Assembly (NCBI RefSeq): GCF_030409905.1
Contig: NZ_JAUFQT010000001.1
Span: 1,944,001 to 2,008,000, forward strand
From: Echinicola jeungdonensis
GTDB taxonomy: Bacteria > Bacteroidota > Bacteroidia > Cytophagales > Cyclobacteriaceae
Direction of reading: 5' to 3'
DNA length: 64,000 nt
In this document: positions 37,101 to 44,129 of the stretch, in pieces
Layout of the letters: every line of letters starts with the position of its first letter
How positions within the stretch are numbered: the stretch's first letter is position 1
Program-made: the position numbers and the translations under genes
The notes under the pieces: model-generated
What the model was told of the DNA's origin: nothing
What the model saw: only the letters and a program-made list of their open reading frames with translations
Databases searched by the model: none

Positions 37101-37364
37101 CATGAGAAAATCAGTTTGTCTCCTAGATCTGAATTCTGGAGAGTGGATAGCTTTAGAATGTTTATTAGAAACATCAATATAGGTTATAGCTTACCTAAGC
37201 AAGTGACGGACAAGTTGAAAATTAGCAATGCCAGAATGTACTTTACTGTGCTTAACCCGGTTAGTTTCTACAACCCATATGGTTATAAAAACCCTATTGG
37301 AGGTTCTTGGGATAATTATCCGGTATTGAGAACTTATTCAGCGGGTTTAAATCTGTCACTGTAA
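34122..37364 (+). CDS. SusC-family TonB-dependent receptor lacking the STN domain (paralogue)
   Basis: 1080 residues. The signal peptide (MKKMLYCLKTTAKICLLGAVLQLF) is plainly related to that of the 27611 receptor. After about 45 residues the sequence goes straight to VTITGRIIDEEGEPLPGATVSIVGTNKGTVTDLDGTY, so the 75-residue STN domain is absent. The regulatory domain, VVVVGYGEVKKSHLTGAVETL, the plug (PLYVIDGVLQI, LKDASAAIYGSRGANGAIIVTTKRG) and the full barrel (end SAGLNLSL) are intact. It should transport but cannot signal to a FecR. Its upstream FecR is a pseudogene, which fits. SusD follows after 31 bases. Confidence 0.95.
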   Translation: MKKMLYCLKTTAKICLLGAVLQLFINQSLQAGILERGEMEILLEAEQVTITGRIIDEEGEPLPGATVSIVGTNKGTVTDLDGTYSLDVEVGATLQFSFIGFEKQQVVVGNQTQINITLKLDDNSLEEVVVVGYGEVKKSHLTGAVETLDATEIEDLPTGDLSTALAGRVLGVGVSGGATRPGSQASIRIRNPETLSKDGNGTAPLYVIDGVLQIAADGSNDATRFNTLDPAEIESISFLKDASAAIYGSRGANGAIIVTTKRGKDGKPKFNYSGSYGVNDEAYRTRMLSAYEFGMYYNIMNGPYGKAATEGDDDRFFSQDELDYFKTIDYNWLEEAWSTASTQRHNLNVSGGSQKASYFASASYFTQDGNLSTLDYDRWNFRAGADIEVMDNLKAGLQVAGYYADRTKTFNKIGGENDENDYRNLLLSPRYIPPYVNGYPVDLPSNRVGDYHYFEIQKLNNLATQTDQNMSVNLYAEYEMPFVEGLKARLSYGRNMGAGRGTQVGTRYTLYEFDRLGENEHIYDGAEVSKSREYKNGDRLYYSNQNFLSTQTNFTMSYANDFGLHSVSGLFSIERAEAESSQEDVWKEEPTSFTNGQFSTAFGGIDGRTTGSESGSLGYVGRVNYSYADKYLAEILFRSDASTKFAPENYWGKFYSGSLGWVISKEEFFNSTWIDFLKFRYSAGLLGRDEIKAWGWRQRYTFQNGKGGVFGGNSDASTGMKMERSPNRNASWSDEFKNNFGIDARFLDSRLSAVVEAYYNKETNKLMERTGNVPVTVGGSVAAENFGEINYYGFELGLGWSDNIGAFRYGADLRYGRSNNKLIVGNFNETDALYPWRDRAGQPTDNGTWGYDYLGMFKTQEDIDRYVEQYEITQVFGTVSDNLMPGMLYYRDIRGPLQADGTFAGPDGIIDENDQIQLEKGNAGHGIGSTIKLGYKGLSLNAVLTASWGDWYEYDARKPMHQNISRTFQSVPSYWGNIYDPVLNPNGVFPNPAHEKISLSPRSEFWRVDSFRMFIRNINIGYSLPKQVTDKLKISNARMYFTVLNPVSFYNPYGYKNPIGGSWDNYPVLRTYSAGLNLSL

Positions 37365-37395
37365 GCTTAATTGACACCCAAAATATTGAAAAGAC

Positions 37396-39393
37396 ATGAA
37401 AATAATTAAAAATATATGGAGTTTAGCACTGGCAATTTTGGTGCTAACAGGATGTAATGATGATTTCTTGGAGGAGAAATCAGATATTACCGGAGCGAAT
37501 GAAGAGGTGTTTCAAGATCCTGCTATGGCCCAGGCCTATGTGGATTATGTATACTATCTATTCTCTCCAGGCAATAATGGTAGAAACCTGATTTGGGATC
37601 TTTTTGGAAACTTTGAGTTTGCAAAGAATACCGATGAAATGCCAGGTAGAAGTGCTATTAATGGAGAATATGCCCAAATATCCTTTACTGAGGACCATGC
37701 TTTGGAATATTTCGGTGAAAGAATGAGTACAAGTCTTAGAAATAATACTTGGACCCGAATGAAACAAATTAACTTGTTCTTGGCGGAAATTGATAAACAT
37801 GGCCTTCCTGAGCAGTTAAGAAATGAACTTAAAGGCCAAATGTATTTCTGGAGAGCTTGGCAATATTTTGACTTGGTGAAACTTTATGGTGGTGTGCCTT
37901 TGATTTTGGAACCCCAAAACCCAATCATTGCAGATGCTGAAGAAACAGAAGTGCCAAGAAGTTCAGCAAAAGAATGTATGGACCAAATAGTGGCAGACTT
38001 GGACTTGGCGATGGAATTATTGCCAGGAAAGTGGCCATCTGAAGATTGGGGCCGTATCACAAGCGGAGCTGCAGCTGCATTTAAAAGTAGGGTGTTGATT
38101 GCCTATGCCAGTCCACTTTTTAACAGAAGTGATGACCAAGGTAGATGGCAAGCAGCGTATGATGCAGCAACTGAAGCAAGAAGTATTCTTGAAGCCAATG
38201 GTTTCGGACTTTACCAGGAAGGAAACCTGGAAAATGGAGAGGCTTGGGAAAATATGTGGTTCGATGAGGTTAATAATCCTGAGGCTGTTATGATTTATGG
38301 CTTTAACAATAGAACTTCTGATCAAACCAGAAAGAACAATGGATGGGAAAATGCCTGCCGTCCAAGAACCCTTGGTGGTGGTGGTAGAATGGAGCCAACT
38401 ATCCAATTGTTGGATGCATTTCCAATGGCTGATGGCCGTCCTATTGGTGAGTCTGCAAACTATGAATATGACTTGAACCATTTTTATAAAAACAGAGATC
38501 CACGTTTCTACAAGACTTTTGTCTTCAATGGTGCTCAATGGCCATATAAAGAGGATCAAAACTATAGACACTGGAGTTATAGGTGGTTTAAAAATACTGG
38601 TGATGCAACCCCAAATAATACCACAGAAACAAGTGGAGCAAATGCCAGTGGTATCTATATGAGAAAATCTACCAATCCAAATGCTTCCAACGCGGACAAC
38701 TTTTCTGTGAGTGGTACTGATATTATGGAAATCCGTTTTGCTGAAGTGGTATTGGATATTGCTGAGGCAGCTATCGGCATTGGAAATATTCAGGAAGGTT
38801 TGAATGCGATCATGGAAGTAAGAGAGCGTGCAGGAGTTGAGAATCTAGATGGATCTTTCGGCCTTGGAAGTGGATTAAGCAGAGATGAGGCTTTTGCTAA
38901 GGTGCTAACTGAGAGAAAAATCGAATTTGCTTTTGAAGGCAGAAGATTCTGGGATTTGAGAAGATGGTTGTTGATGGATGATACCTATGGTACTACAACT
39001 AGGCTAGGTTTTGAGCCAATAGACGGTATGAGAAGAAAAGGAATCTATGTGATGGTAAAAGATGATGCTGGTGAGTTTTATGCTGGGGGGAGTGATCCTT
39101 TGATTGGAGATGAAGATGGCAATGCCATTATTGTAAATCGTTCTCCAGAAGAATATCCTGAAGGTATTGAAACTGAAGAGGAATATTTGGATTACCTCTA
39201 TGACAATTATTTTGAAGTACAGATTAAGGATGATCTTGATCCAACCAATAATAATTGGACATTCACCTGGTATCCAGAGTACACCTTCTTTGGACTAAAT
39301 GAAAATGTCCTAAGCACTTCACCTTATTTGGAGCAGACTATTGGATGGCCAAGTATGAAAGGTGAGGGTACTTTTGATCCTCTTGCTGAGTAA
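37396..39393 (+). CDS. SusD-family lipoprotein (paralogue)
   Basis: 665 residues. Lipobox VLTGC, then NDDFLEEKSDITGANEEVFQDP, near-identical in pattern to the SusD at 31145. Shared blocks include LKGQMYFWRAWQYFDLVKLYGGVPLI, EIRFAEVVLDIAEAAIGIG, RERAGVENLDGSFGL and LTERKIEFAFEGRRFWDLRRW. It partners the STN-less SusC at 34122. Sequence differences from the first copy in the middle third suggest a shifted glycan preference, but that is inference. A strong terminator follows at 39416. Confidence 0.95.
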   Translation: MKIIKNIWSLALAILVLTGCNDDFLEEKSDITGANEEVFQDPAMAQAYVDYVYYLFSPGNNGRNLIWDLFGNFEFAKNTDEMPGRSAINGEYAQISFTEDHALEYFGERMSTSLRNNTWTRMKQINLFLAEIDKHGLPEQLRNELKGQMYFWRAWQYFDLVKLYGGVPLILEPQNPIIADAEETEVPRSSAKECMDQIVADLDLAMELLPGKWPSEDWGRITSGAAAAFKSRVLIAYASPLFNRSDDQGRWQAAYDAATEARSILEANGFGLYQEGNLENGEAWENMWFDEVNNPEAVMIYGFNNRTSDQTRKNNGWENACRPRTLGGGGRMEPTIQLLDAFPMADGRPIGESANYEYDLNHFYKNRDPRFYKTFVFNGAQWPYKEDQNYRHWSYRWFKNTGDATPNNTTETSGANASGIYMRKSTNPNASNADNFSVSGTDIMEIRFAEVVLDIAEAAIGIGNIQEGLNAIMEVRERAGVENLDGSFGLGSGLSRDEAFAKVLTERKIEFAFEGRRFWDLRRWLLMDDTYGTTTRLGFEPIDGMRRKGIYVMVKDDAGEFYAGGSDPLIGDEDGNAIIVNRSPEEYPEGIETEEEYLDYLYDNYFEVQIKDDLDPTNNNWTFTWYPEYTFFGLNENVLSTSPYLEQTIGWPSMKGEGTFDPLAE

Positions 39394-39415
39394 TAATTAA
39401 AAATAATTTAAAGTT

Positions 39416-39459
39416 AAACCTTCCCATGCCTGGCTTCCCGGTCAATGGGAAGGTTTTTT
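39416..39459 (+). terminator. Intrinsic terminator after the second SusCD pair
   Basis: The stem AAACCTTCCCA (39416-39426) pairs with TGGGAAGGTTT (39446-39456), followed by TTT. The loop is 19 bases. An in-frame ATG at 39445 inside this hairpin would be a poor start for the following lyase. Confidence 0.82.
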
Positions 39460-39486
39460 AGTGCTAATATTTATCCTAATCTAAAG

Positions 39487-41184
39487 ATGATCAAATCTCT
39501 TTTAAGTATCTTATTGAGCATTTTGGCTTTTTCTGCGGCCTTTGCCCAATACCCTGATGTTCCTGCTGAAGCCCGGGCAAAGTCAGATTCAATAATGTCA
39601 GCCAACCAAAAGCTTTCAGATGAAGCCTGGAGGGATGCCTGGCCCATTGTATTAAAGGAAATGGAAGAAGGTAAGCCATATGTTCCATGGGCTTTCAGGC
39701 CGACTGATATTCCTCAAGCGAATATTCCTGCCTTCCCTGGTGCCGAAGGAGGAGGAATGTACAGCTTTGGGGGCCGGGGAGGAAAAGTTCTCACTGTAAC
39801 CAGTTTGGAAGATCGAGGTCCAGGTACGCTTAGGGAAGCCTGTGAAAAAGGTGGAGCTAGGATTGTGGTTTTTAATGTGGCTGGGATCATCAAATTGAAA
39901 TCGCCGCTAATTATTAGAGCACCTTATATTACCATCGCAGGTCAAACTGCTCCAGGTGATGGCGTTTGTGTGGCAGGTGAATCTGTTTGGATTGACACCC
40001 ATGATGTGGTGATACGCCATATGCGGTTCCGGAGAGGCGAAACTTTTGTAGGTAGAAGAGATGATGCAATAGGCGGTAATCCGGTAGGAAATATTATGAT
40101 TGATCACGTTTCTGCAAGTTGGGGTTTGGACGAAAATATGTCGATGTACCGTCATATGTACAGCCCAGGCGGGGATTATAAAGAAGTTAAAAGAGGAACG
40201 GTAAATATCACCATCCAGAACAGTATATTCTCTGAGGCTTTGGATACCTACAACCACTCTTTGGGGAGTACTTTGGGAGGTGAAAATTGCTCTTTTATGA
40301 GAAATCTTTGGGCCAATAATGCGGGGAGAAATCCATCCATTGGCTGGAATGGGATTTTTAACTTTGTGAATAATGTGGTATTTAATTGGAGCCATAGGAC
40401 CACCGATGGAGGGGATTATATGGCCAAATACAATATTATGAACAATTACTACAAGCCAGGTCCAGCGACTCCAAAAGATGAGCCAATTGCTTACCGGATT
40501 TTAAGGCCTGATGCAGTGCTTTCAAGATTGGACACTACCGTTTTTGGTAGAGCCCATATTACCGGAAATATTGTTGAAGGGTTTGATAAGGTGAGCCAGG
40601 ACAACTGGGAAGGTGGAATTCAACTAAATGGCAAAAAAGGAGAAATGACCTTGTCTGAAGCCAAACATTATTTCCCGAGAATTAAGTCCAATAAATCTTT
40701 CCCAATGCCAGAAATGGCCATTATGCCCGCTCAGGAGGCTTATGAGTTTGTCTTGGCCAATGTTGGTGCAACATTGCCCCATCGTGATCCTGTGGATGAA
40801 AGGGTGATCCGAACGGTAAAAACTGGCAAAGCTGAATATGTGAAAGGCTTAAATCCCGAGGATTATTACCAGTTTGAGCACAGGAGGTTGCCCAGGGATG
40901 CGTATAAAATGGGAATCATTACAGATATTTCCCAGGTCGGTGGTTACCCTGAATATAAAGGCAAACCTTATCAGGACAGTGACAAAGATGGAATGCCCGA
41001 CAAATGGGAGAAAAAGCAAGGCTTAGACCCTAAAGATCCAACAGATGCCAACGGAGACTTAAACGGTGATGGATACACCAATATCGAAAAGTATATCAAC
41101 GGTATTGATACCAAACAAAAAACCGATTGGTCCAAGCTAGCCAATAACCATGATACTTTGGCTAAAAACGGCTTAGGAAGATAG
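39487..41184 (+). CDS. Secreted PL1-type pectate lyase (second copy)
   Basis: 565 residues from the ATG at 39487, which gives a clean signal peptide (MIKSLLSILLSILAFSAAFAQ); the ATG at 39445 lies within a terminator. Same plan as the 2142 lyase: charged helix, IPAFPGAEGGGMYSFGGRGGK, DRGPGTLREACEKGGA, IAGQTAPGDGVCVAGE, IDHVSASWGLDENMSMYR, GRNPSIGWNG...NNVVFNW, then DSDKDGMPDKWEKKQGLDP and DANGDLNGDGYTNIEKY at the C-terminus. The 'RNPS' segment near the catalytic arginine is canonical here, while the 2142 copy has RNAS. It follows the second SusCD unit beyond a terminator. Presumed Ca2+-dependent polygalacturonate lyase. Confidence 0.93.
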   Translation: MIKSLLSILLSILAFSAAFAQYPDVPAEARAKSDSIMSANQKLSDEAWRDAWPIVLKEMEEGKPYVPWAFRPTDIPQANIPAFPGAEGGGMYSFGGRGGKVLTVTSLEDRGPGTLREACEKGGARIVVFNVAGIIKLKSPLIIRAPYITIAGQTAPGDGVCVAGESVWIDTHDVVIRHMRFRRGETFVGRRDDAIGGNPVGNIMIDHVSASWGLDENMSMYRHMYSPGGDYKEVKRGTVNITIQNSIFSEALDTYNHSLGSTLGGENCSFMRNLWANNAGRNPSIGWNGIFNFVNNVVFNWSHRTTDGGDYMAKYNIMNNYYKPGPATPKDEPIAYRILRPDAVLSRLDTTVFGRAHITGNIVEGFDKVSQDNWEGGIQLNGKKGEMTLSEAKHYFPRIKSNKSFPMPEMAIMPAQEAYEFVLANVGATLPHRDPVDERVIRTVKTGKAEYVKGLNPEDYYQFEHRRLPRDAYKMGIITDISQVGGYPEYKGKPYQDSDKDGMPDKWEKKQGLDPKDPTDANGDLNGDGYTNIEKYINGIDTKQKTDWSKLANNHDTLAKNGLGR

Positions 41185-41683
41185 ATTTTTGATTCAAAAA
41201 TCAGGTACCGAATATCAATTTAGGATACTTGGTACCTGATTCCTTTTACTTTTATATAAACACCGGTGGCATCACAATCCAATTTGCGGAGCCAGTCGTA
41301 GTCTTCTAACTCTTATTTATATGATGGAGGTCTATACAAAAAACCAAAATAAACGCTCCCCCTACCGATCCTTGTCCTAATTCCTCTTATTTTTTACCCA
41401 ATTTAGTCTTGATACCAAAATCTTGCTACTTTTTACTTTTTTCACCCCAAAATCTTAAAACCCACTTTTCCCAACTCAGTCTTCAAATATCCCTTTTCAG
41501 CTTGCTTAAACCCCATTAGCAGGATAGGTCAGGAAGGTTAATGGTCCTTATCTTTTAACTTTACATTAGTGATTGGGAGGGACTTGAGTGCATTTTGGTT
41601 CAATGTTCCTAATTCAATTTTGATTGAAAATATTAAAAATTTTATGGGTAACCAGACCCAAAATAACGCTAAACTAATTGCAT
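41185..41683. other. 499-base intergenic region before the third lyase
   Basis: No gene. After the hairpin at 41199-41241 the region becomes strongly pyrimidine-rich on this strand from about 41380 to 41520. It includes TCTTGCTACTTTTTACTTTT and CTTGATACCAAAATCTTG, related to the low-complexity 'AGTAGCAAGA...GTATCAAGA' repeats I associate with this group. TAACTTTA at about 41555 is a 7 of 8 match to the -7 element and might serve the operon starting at 41684. Confidence 0.4.
41199..41248 (+). terminator. Hairpin after the second PL1 gene
   Basis: AATCAGGTACC (41199-41209) pairs perfectly with GGTACCTGATT (41231-41241), followed by CCTTTTAC. The 21-base loop and short T-run make it a moderate terminator. 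Confidence 0.6.
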
Positions 41684-43399
41684 ATGTTTTTATTTAATAA
41701 TTCTACTCAACAAAAAGGATTAGGCTTAGGCTTGTTCCTTTGCCTGTTGGGTTTTCAGGCTTTTGCCCAATACCCGGAAATTCCAGAAGCCCTACAAAAT
41801 GAAACTGATGCGGCCATGGCTGCTGAAGAGCAAAGATTGGAACAAGTATGGGAAAATATCTACCCAACAATAGAAAAAGAAGCTGCTCAGGGGAAACCTT
41901 ATATCCCTTGGGGCTCTTACCCAAAAGATTTTGAAAAGGCCGAAATTCCCGCTTTTCCAGGTGCTGAAGGCGGAGGGGCTTATACCTTAGGGGGTAGAGG
42001 CGGAAAAGTCTTTGTAGTAACTAATTTGGCTGATAATGGCCCCGGAACATTAAGGGAAGCCTGTGAGGCAGGTGGCGCCAGAACTATCGTTTTTAATGTG
42101 GCTGGAATCATCCACTTGGAAACCCCAATCAGTATCAGAGCTCCTTATGTGACTATTGCCGGTCAAACCGCTCCAGGTGATGGTGTTTGTGTGGCTGGAG
42201 AGACTTTCAGGGTGGATACCCATGATGTGATCATCCGTCACATGAGATTCAGAAGAGGGCAAACAGATGTTACCCGTAGAGCTGATGCATTAGGAGGAAA
42301 CCCCATGGGAAATGTGATTATCGACCATTGTTCTGCAAGTTGGGGCTTGGATGAAAACATGTCCATTTACAGAAACATGTTTAAGCCCAATGAGAATTCT
42401 GACCGTAAAAAATTGCCAACTTCCAATATCACCATTCAAAACACCATTTCTGCCGAAGGTTTGGATACTTATAACCACGCATTTGGAAGTACCATTGGTG
42501 GTTTGAACAGTACCTTTATGCGAAACCTTTGGGCCAATAATGTGGGTAGAAACCCATCTGTCGGCATGTATGGTGATTTTACTTTTGCCAATAACGTACT
42601 TTTCAACTGGTGGAACAGATCCGTGGACGGTGGTGATTACCGCTCCATGTTCAATATCATCAACAATTATTACAAGCCAGGGCCGATCACTCCTGAAGGT
42701 GATATCCGACACAGGATCATCAAACCGGAATCTGGTTGGTTGGATCCAAAAACTTTTGGCCGCGCTTATGTGGAGGGTAATATCGTAGAAGGCTTCCCGG
42801 AAGTTTCTGAAGATAACTGGAATGGTGGAGTTCAACCTGGAGATTTGAAGCCAGAAGAACGCCAAAAGCATTTCGCCTATATGAAGCAAGAAGAGCCATT
42901 TCCAACTGCTCCCATGACCATTTTGCCTGCCAAAGAGGCTTTTGAATATGTAATGGAAAATGTTGGGGCCATTCTTCCTGTTCGGGATGCTGTAGATAAA
43001 AGAGTAATCAAGCAAGTAAGAACTGGGGAAATAAATGCCAAAGAAGGAATGGAAATGGAAGTGGGAAGTGAATTTATCCACAGAAGGCTTCCAAAAGACT
43101 CCTACAAAAAAGGTATCATCATGCACCCTGACCAAGTGGGGGGGTATCCAGATTACCAAGGGGAGCCTTATGCGGATGAAGACGAGGATGGCATTCCAAC
43201 TGCCTGGGAAGAAAAATATGGCCTGGATCCTAATGATCCAACCGATGCCAATGGTGACATCAATGGGGATGGCTACACCAACATTGAAAAATATTTTAAT
43301 GGCATAGATCCAACCAAAAAAGTGGATTGGACCGAATGGGAAAATAACGAAGACACTTTGCTTGAACTTGCAAAGACCCAGAGTAGGCTGCTTCAATAA
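41684..43399 (+). CDS. Secreted PL1-type pectate lyase (third copy)
   Basis: 571 residues from the ATG at 41684; a TTG two codons upstream is less likely. Signal peptide ends GFQAFAQ. Lyase domain: IPAFPGAEGGGAYTLGGRGGK, DNGPGTLREACEAGGA, IAGQTAPGDGVCVAGE, IIDHCSASWGLDENMSIYR and GRNPSVGMYGDFTFANNVLFNW. C-terminal calcium segment DEDEDGIPTAWEEKYGLDP and DANGDINGDGYTNIEKY. It is closer to the 2142 copy in the core (GMYGDF) than to the 39487 copy (GWNGIF), as expected if one gene was copied twice and diverged. It starts a long run of closely spaced genes that continues to 63575. Confidence 0.93.
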   Translation: MFLFNNSTQQKGLGLGLFLCLLGFQAFAQYPEIPEALQNETDAAMAAEEQRLEQVWENIYPTIEKEAAQGKPYIPWGSYPKDFEKAEIPAFPGAEGGGAYTLGGRGGKVFVVTNLADNGPGTLREACEAGGARTIVFNVAGIIHLETPISIRAPYVTIAGQTAPGDGVCVAGETFRVDTHDVIIRHMRFRRGQTDVTRRADALGGNPMGNVIIDHCSASWGLDENMSIYRNMFKPNENSDRKKLPTSNITIQNTISAEGLDTYNHAFGSTIGGLNSTFMRNLWANNVGRNPSVGMYGDFTFANNVLFNWWNRSVDGGDYRSMFNIINNYYKPGPITPEGDIRHRIIKPESGWLDPKTFGRAYVEGNIVEGFPEVSEDNWNGGVQPGDLKPEERQKHFAYMKQEEPFPTAPMTILPAKEAFEYVMENVGAILPVRDAVDKRVIKQVRTGEINAKEGMEMEVGSEFIHRRLPKDSYKKGIIMHPDQVGGYPDYQGEPYADEDEDGIPTAWEEKYGLDPNDPTDANGDINGDGYTNIEKYFNGIDPTKKVDWTEWENNEDTLLELAKTQSRLLQ

Positions 43400-43427
43400 T
43401 TAATAAACGAAAGAAAAATACATCATT

Positions 43428-44075
43428 ATGAAAAAAGTAATATTATCAGCATTTGTGATGCTTCTTACAATAGGAGCTAATGTGGTCAACGCACAAGACT
43501 TTGATCCTGAATATGTAAAAGTCACCAATGAGCGTGCCCGTAAGATTGTGGATAAAATGGATATCCAAAGTGAAGAAAAAGCTGACCTGGTAACAGATTA
43601 TATTGCCAAGCAATATAGGAACCTGAGTGTGATCCATGATGCCAGGGATGCCAAAATCGAAGCGGTAAAAGAAACTTATGAAGGGGAAAAAGAAGCAAGA
43701 AAGATCAAAAAGGCCGAAAAAAAGGCAGACAAAAAAATGGATCGTCTGCACAAAAAATTCATCGACCAATTGTCTTCAGAATTGACTGATGAGCAGGTGG
43801 AAGAGGTGAAAAATGGCATGACTTATCATGTTGCTCCTAATACCTTCAAAGTATATCAGGAGATGGTTCCTGATTTAACCGAAGAGCAAAAAGCAAAAAT
43901 CTGGAGCTGGTTGGCAGAAGCAAGGGAACATGCCATGGATGCAGGTTCATCCCATGCCAAACATGCTTGGTTTGGCAAATACAAAGGTAAAATCAACAAT
44001 TACCTTTCTGGATTGGGAGTGGATCTGAAAAAAGCAGAAAAGGAAATGTTTGAGCGTAAAGCCCAAAATAATTAA
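43428..44075 (+). CDS. Small secreted helical protein, DUF3826-type
   Basis: 215 residues. Signal peptide MKKVILSAFVMLLTIGANVVNAQ. The mature protein is highly charged and almost all helical, with a lysine-rich coiled-coil-like stretch (EKEARKIKKAEKKADKKMDRLHKKF), then LTDEQVEEVKNGMTYHVAPNTFKVYQEMVPDLTEEQKAKIWSWLAEAREHAMDAGSSHAKHAWFGKYKGKINNYLS. The last part, with its HAWFGKYKGKINN block, is what I recall as DUF3826, a family found beside pectate lyases in this phylum. Function unknown. It starts 28 bases after PL1 and is probably co-transcribed. A periplasmic partner or chaperone of the lyases is only a guess. Confidence 0.7.
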   Translation: MKKVILSAFVMLLTIGANVVNAQDFDPEYVKVTNERARKIVDKMDIQSEEKADLVTDYIAKQYRNLSVIHDARDAKIEAVKETYEGEKEARKIKKAEKKADKKMDRLHKKFIDQLSSELTDEQVEEVKNGMTYHVAPNTFKVYQEMVPDLTEEQKAKIWSWLAEAREHAMDAGSSHAKHAWFGKYKGKINNYLSGLGVDLKKAEKEMFERKAQNN

Positions 44076-44129
44076 TTCCAGACCTTTTGATATAAAAGCA
44101 TAAAATGCCCAAACTCAAATAACCATAGG

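Noticed and set aside
39445..39486. Upstream ATG as start of the second PL1 gene
   Set aside because: It lies inside an intrinsic terminator hairpin and would put 14 polar residues before a clean signal peptide that begins at 39487.
42290..43396. Minus-strand open frame (about 368 codons) inside the third PL1 gene
   Set aside because: Same reason: low-complexity composition, no start context, and a fully convincing gene on the plus strand.
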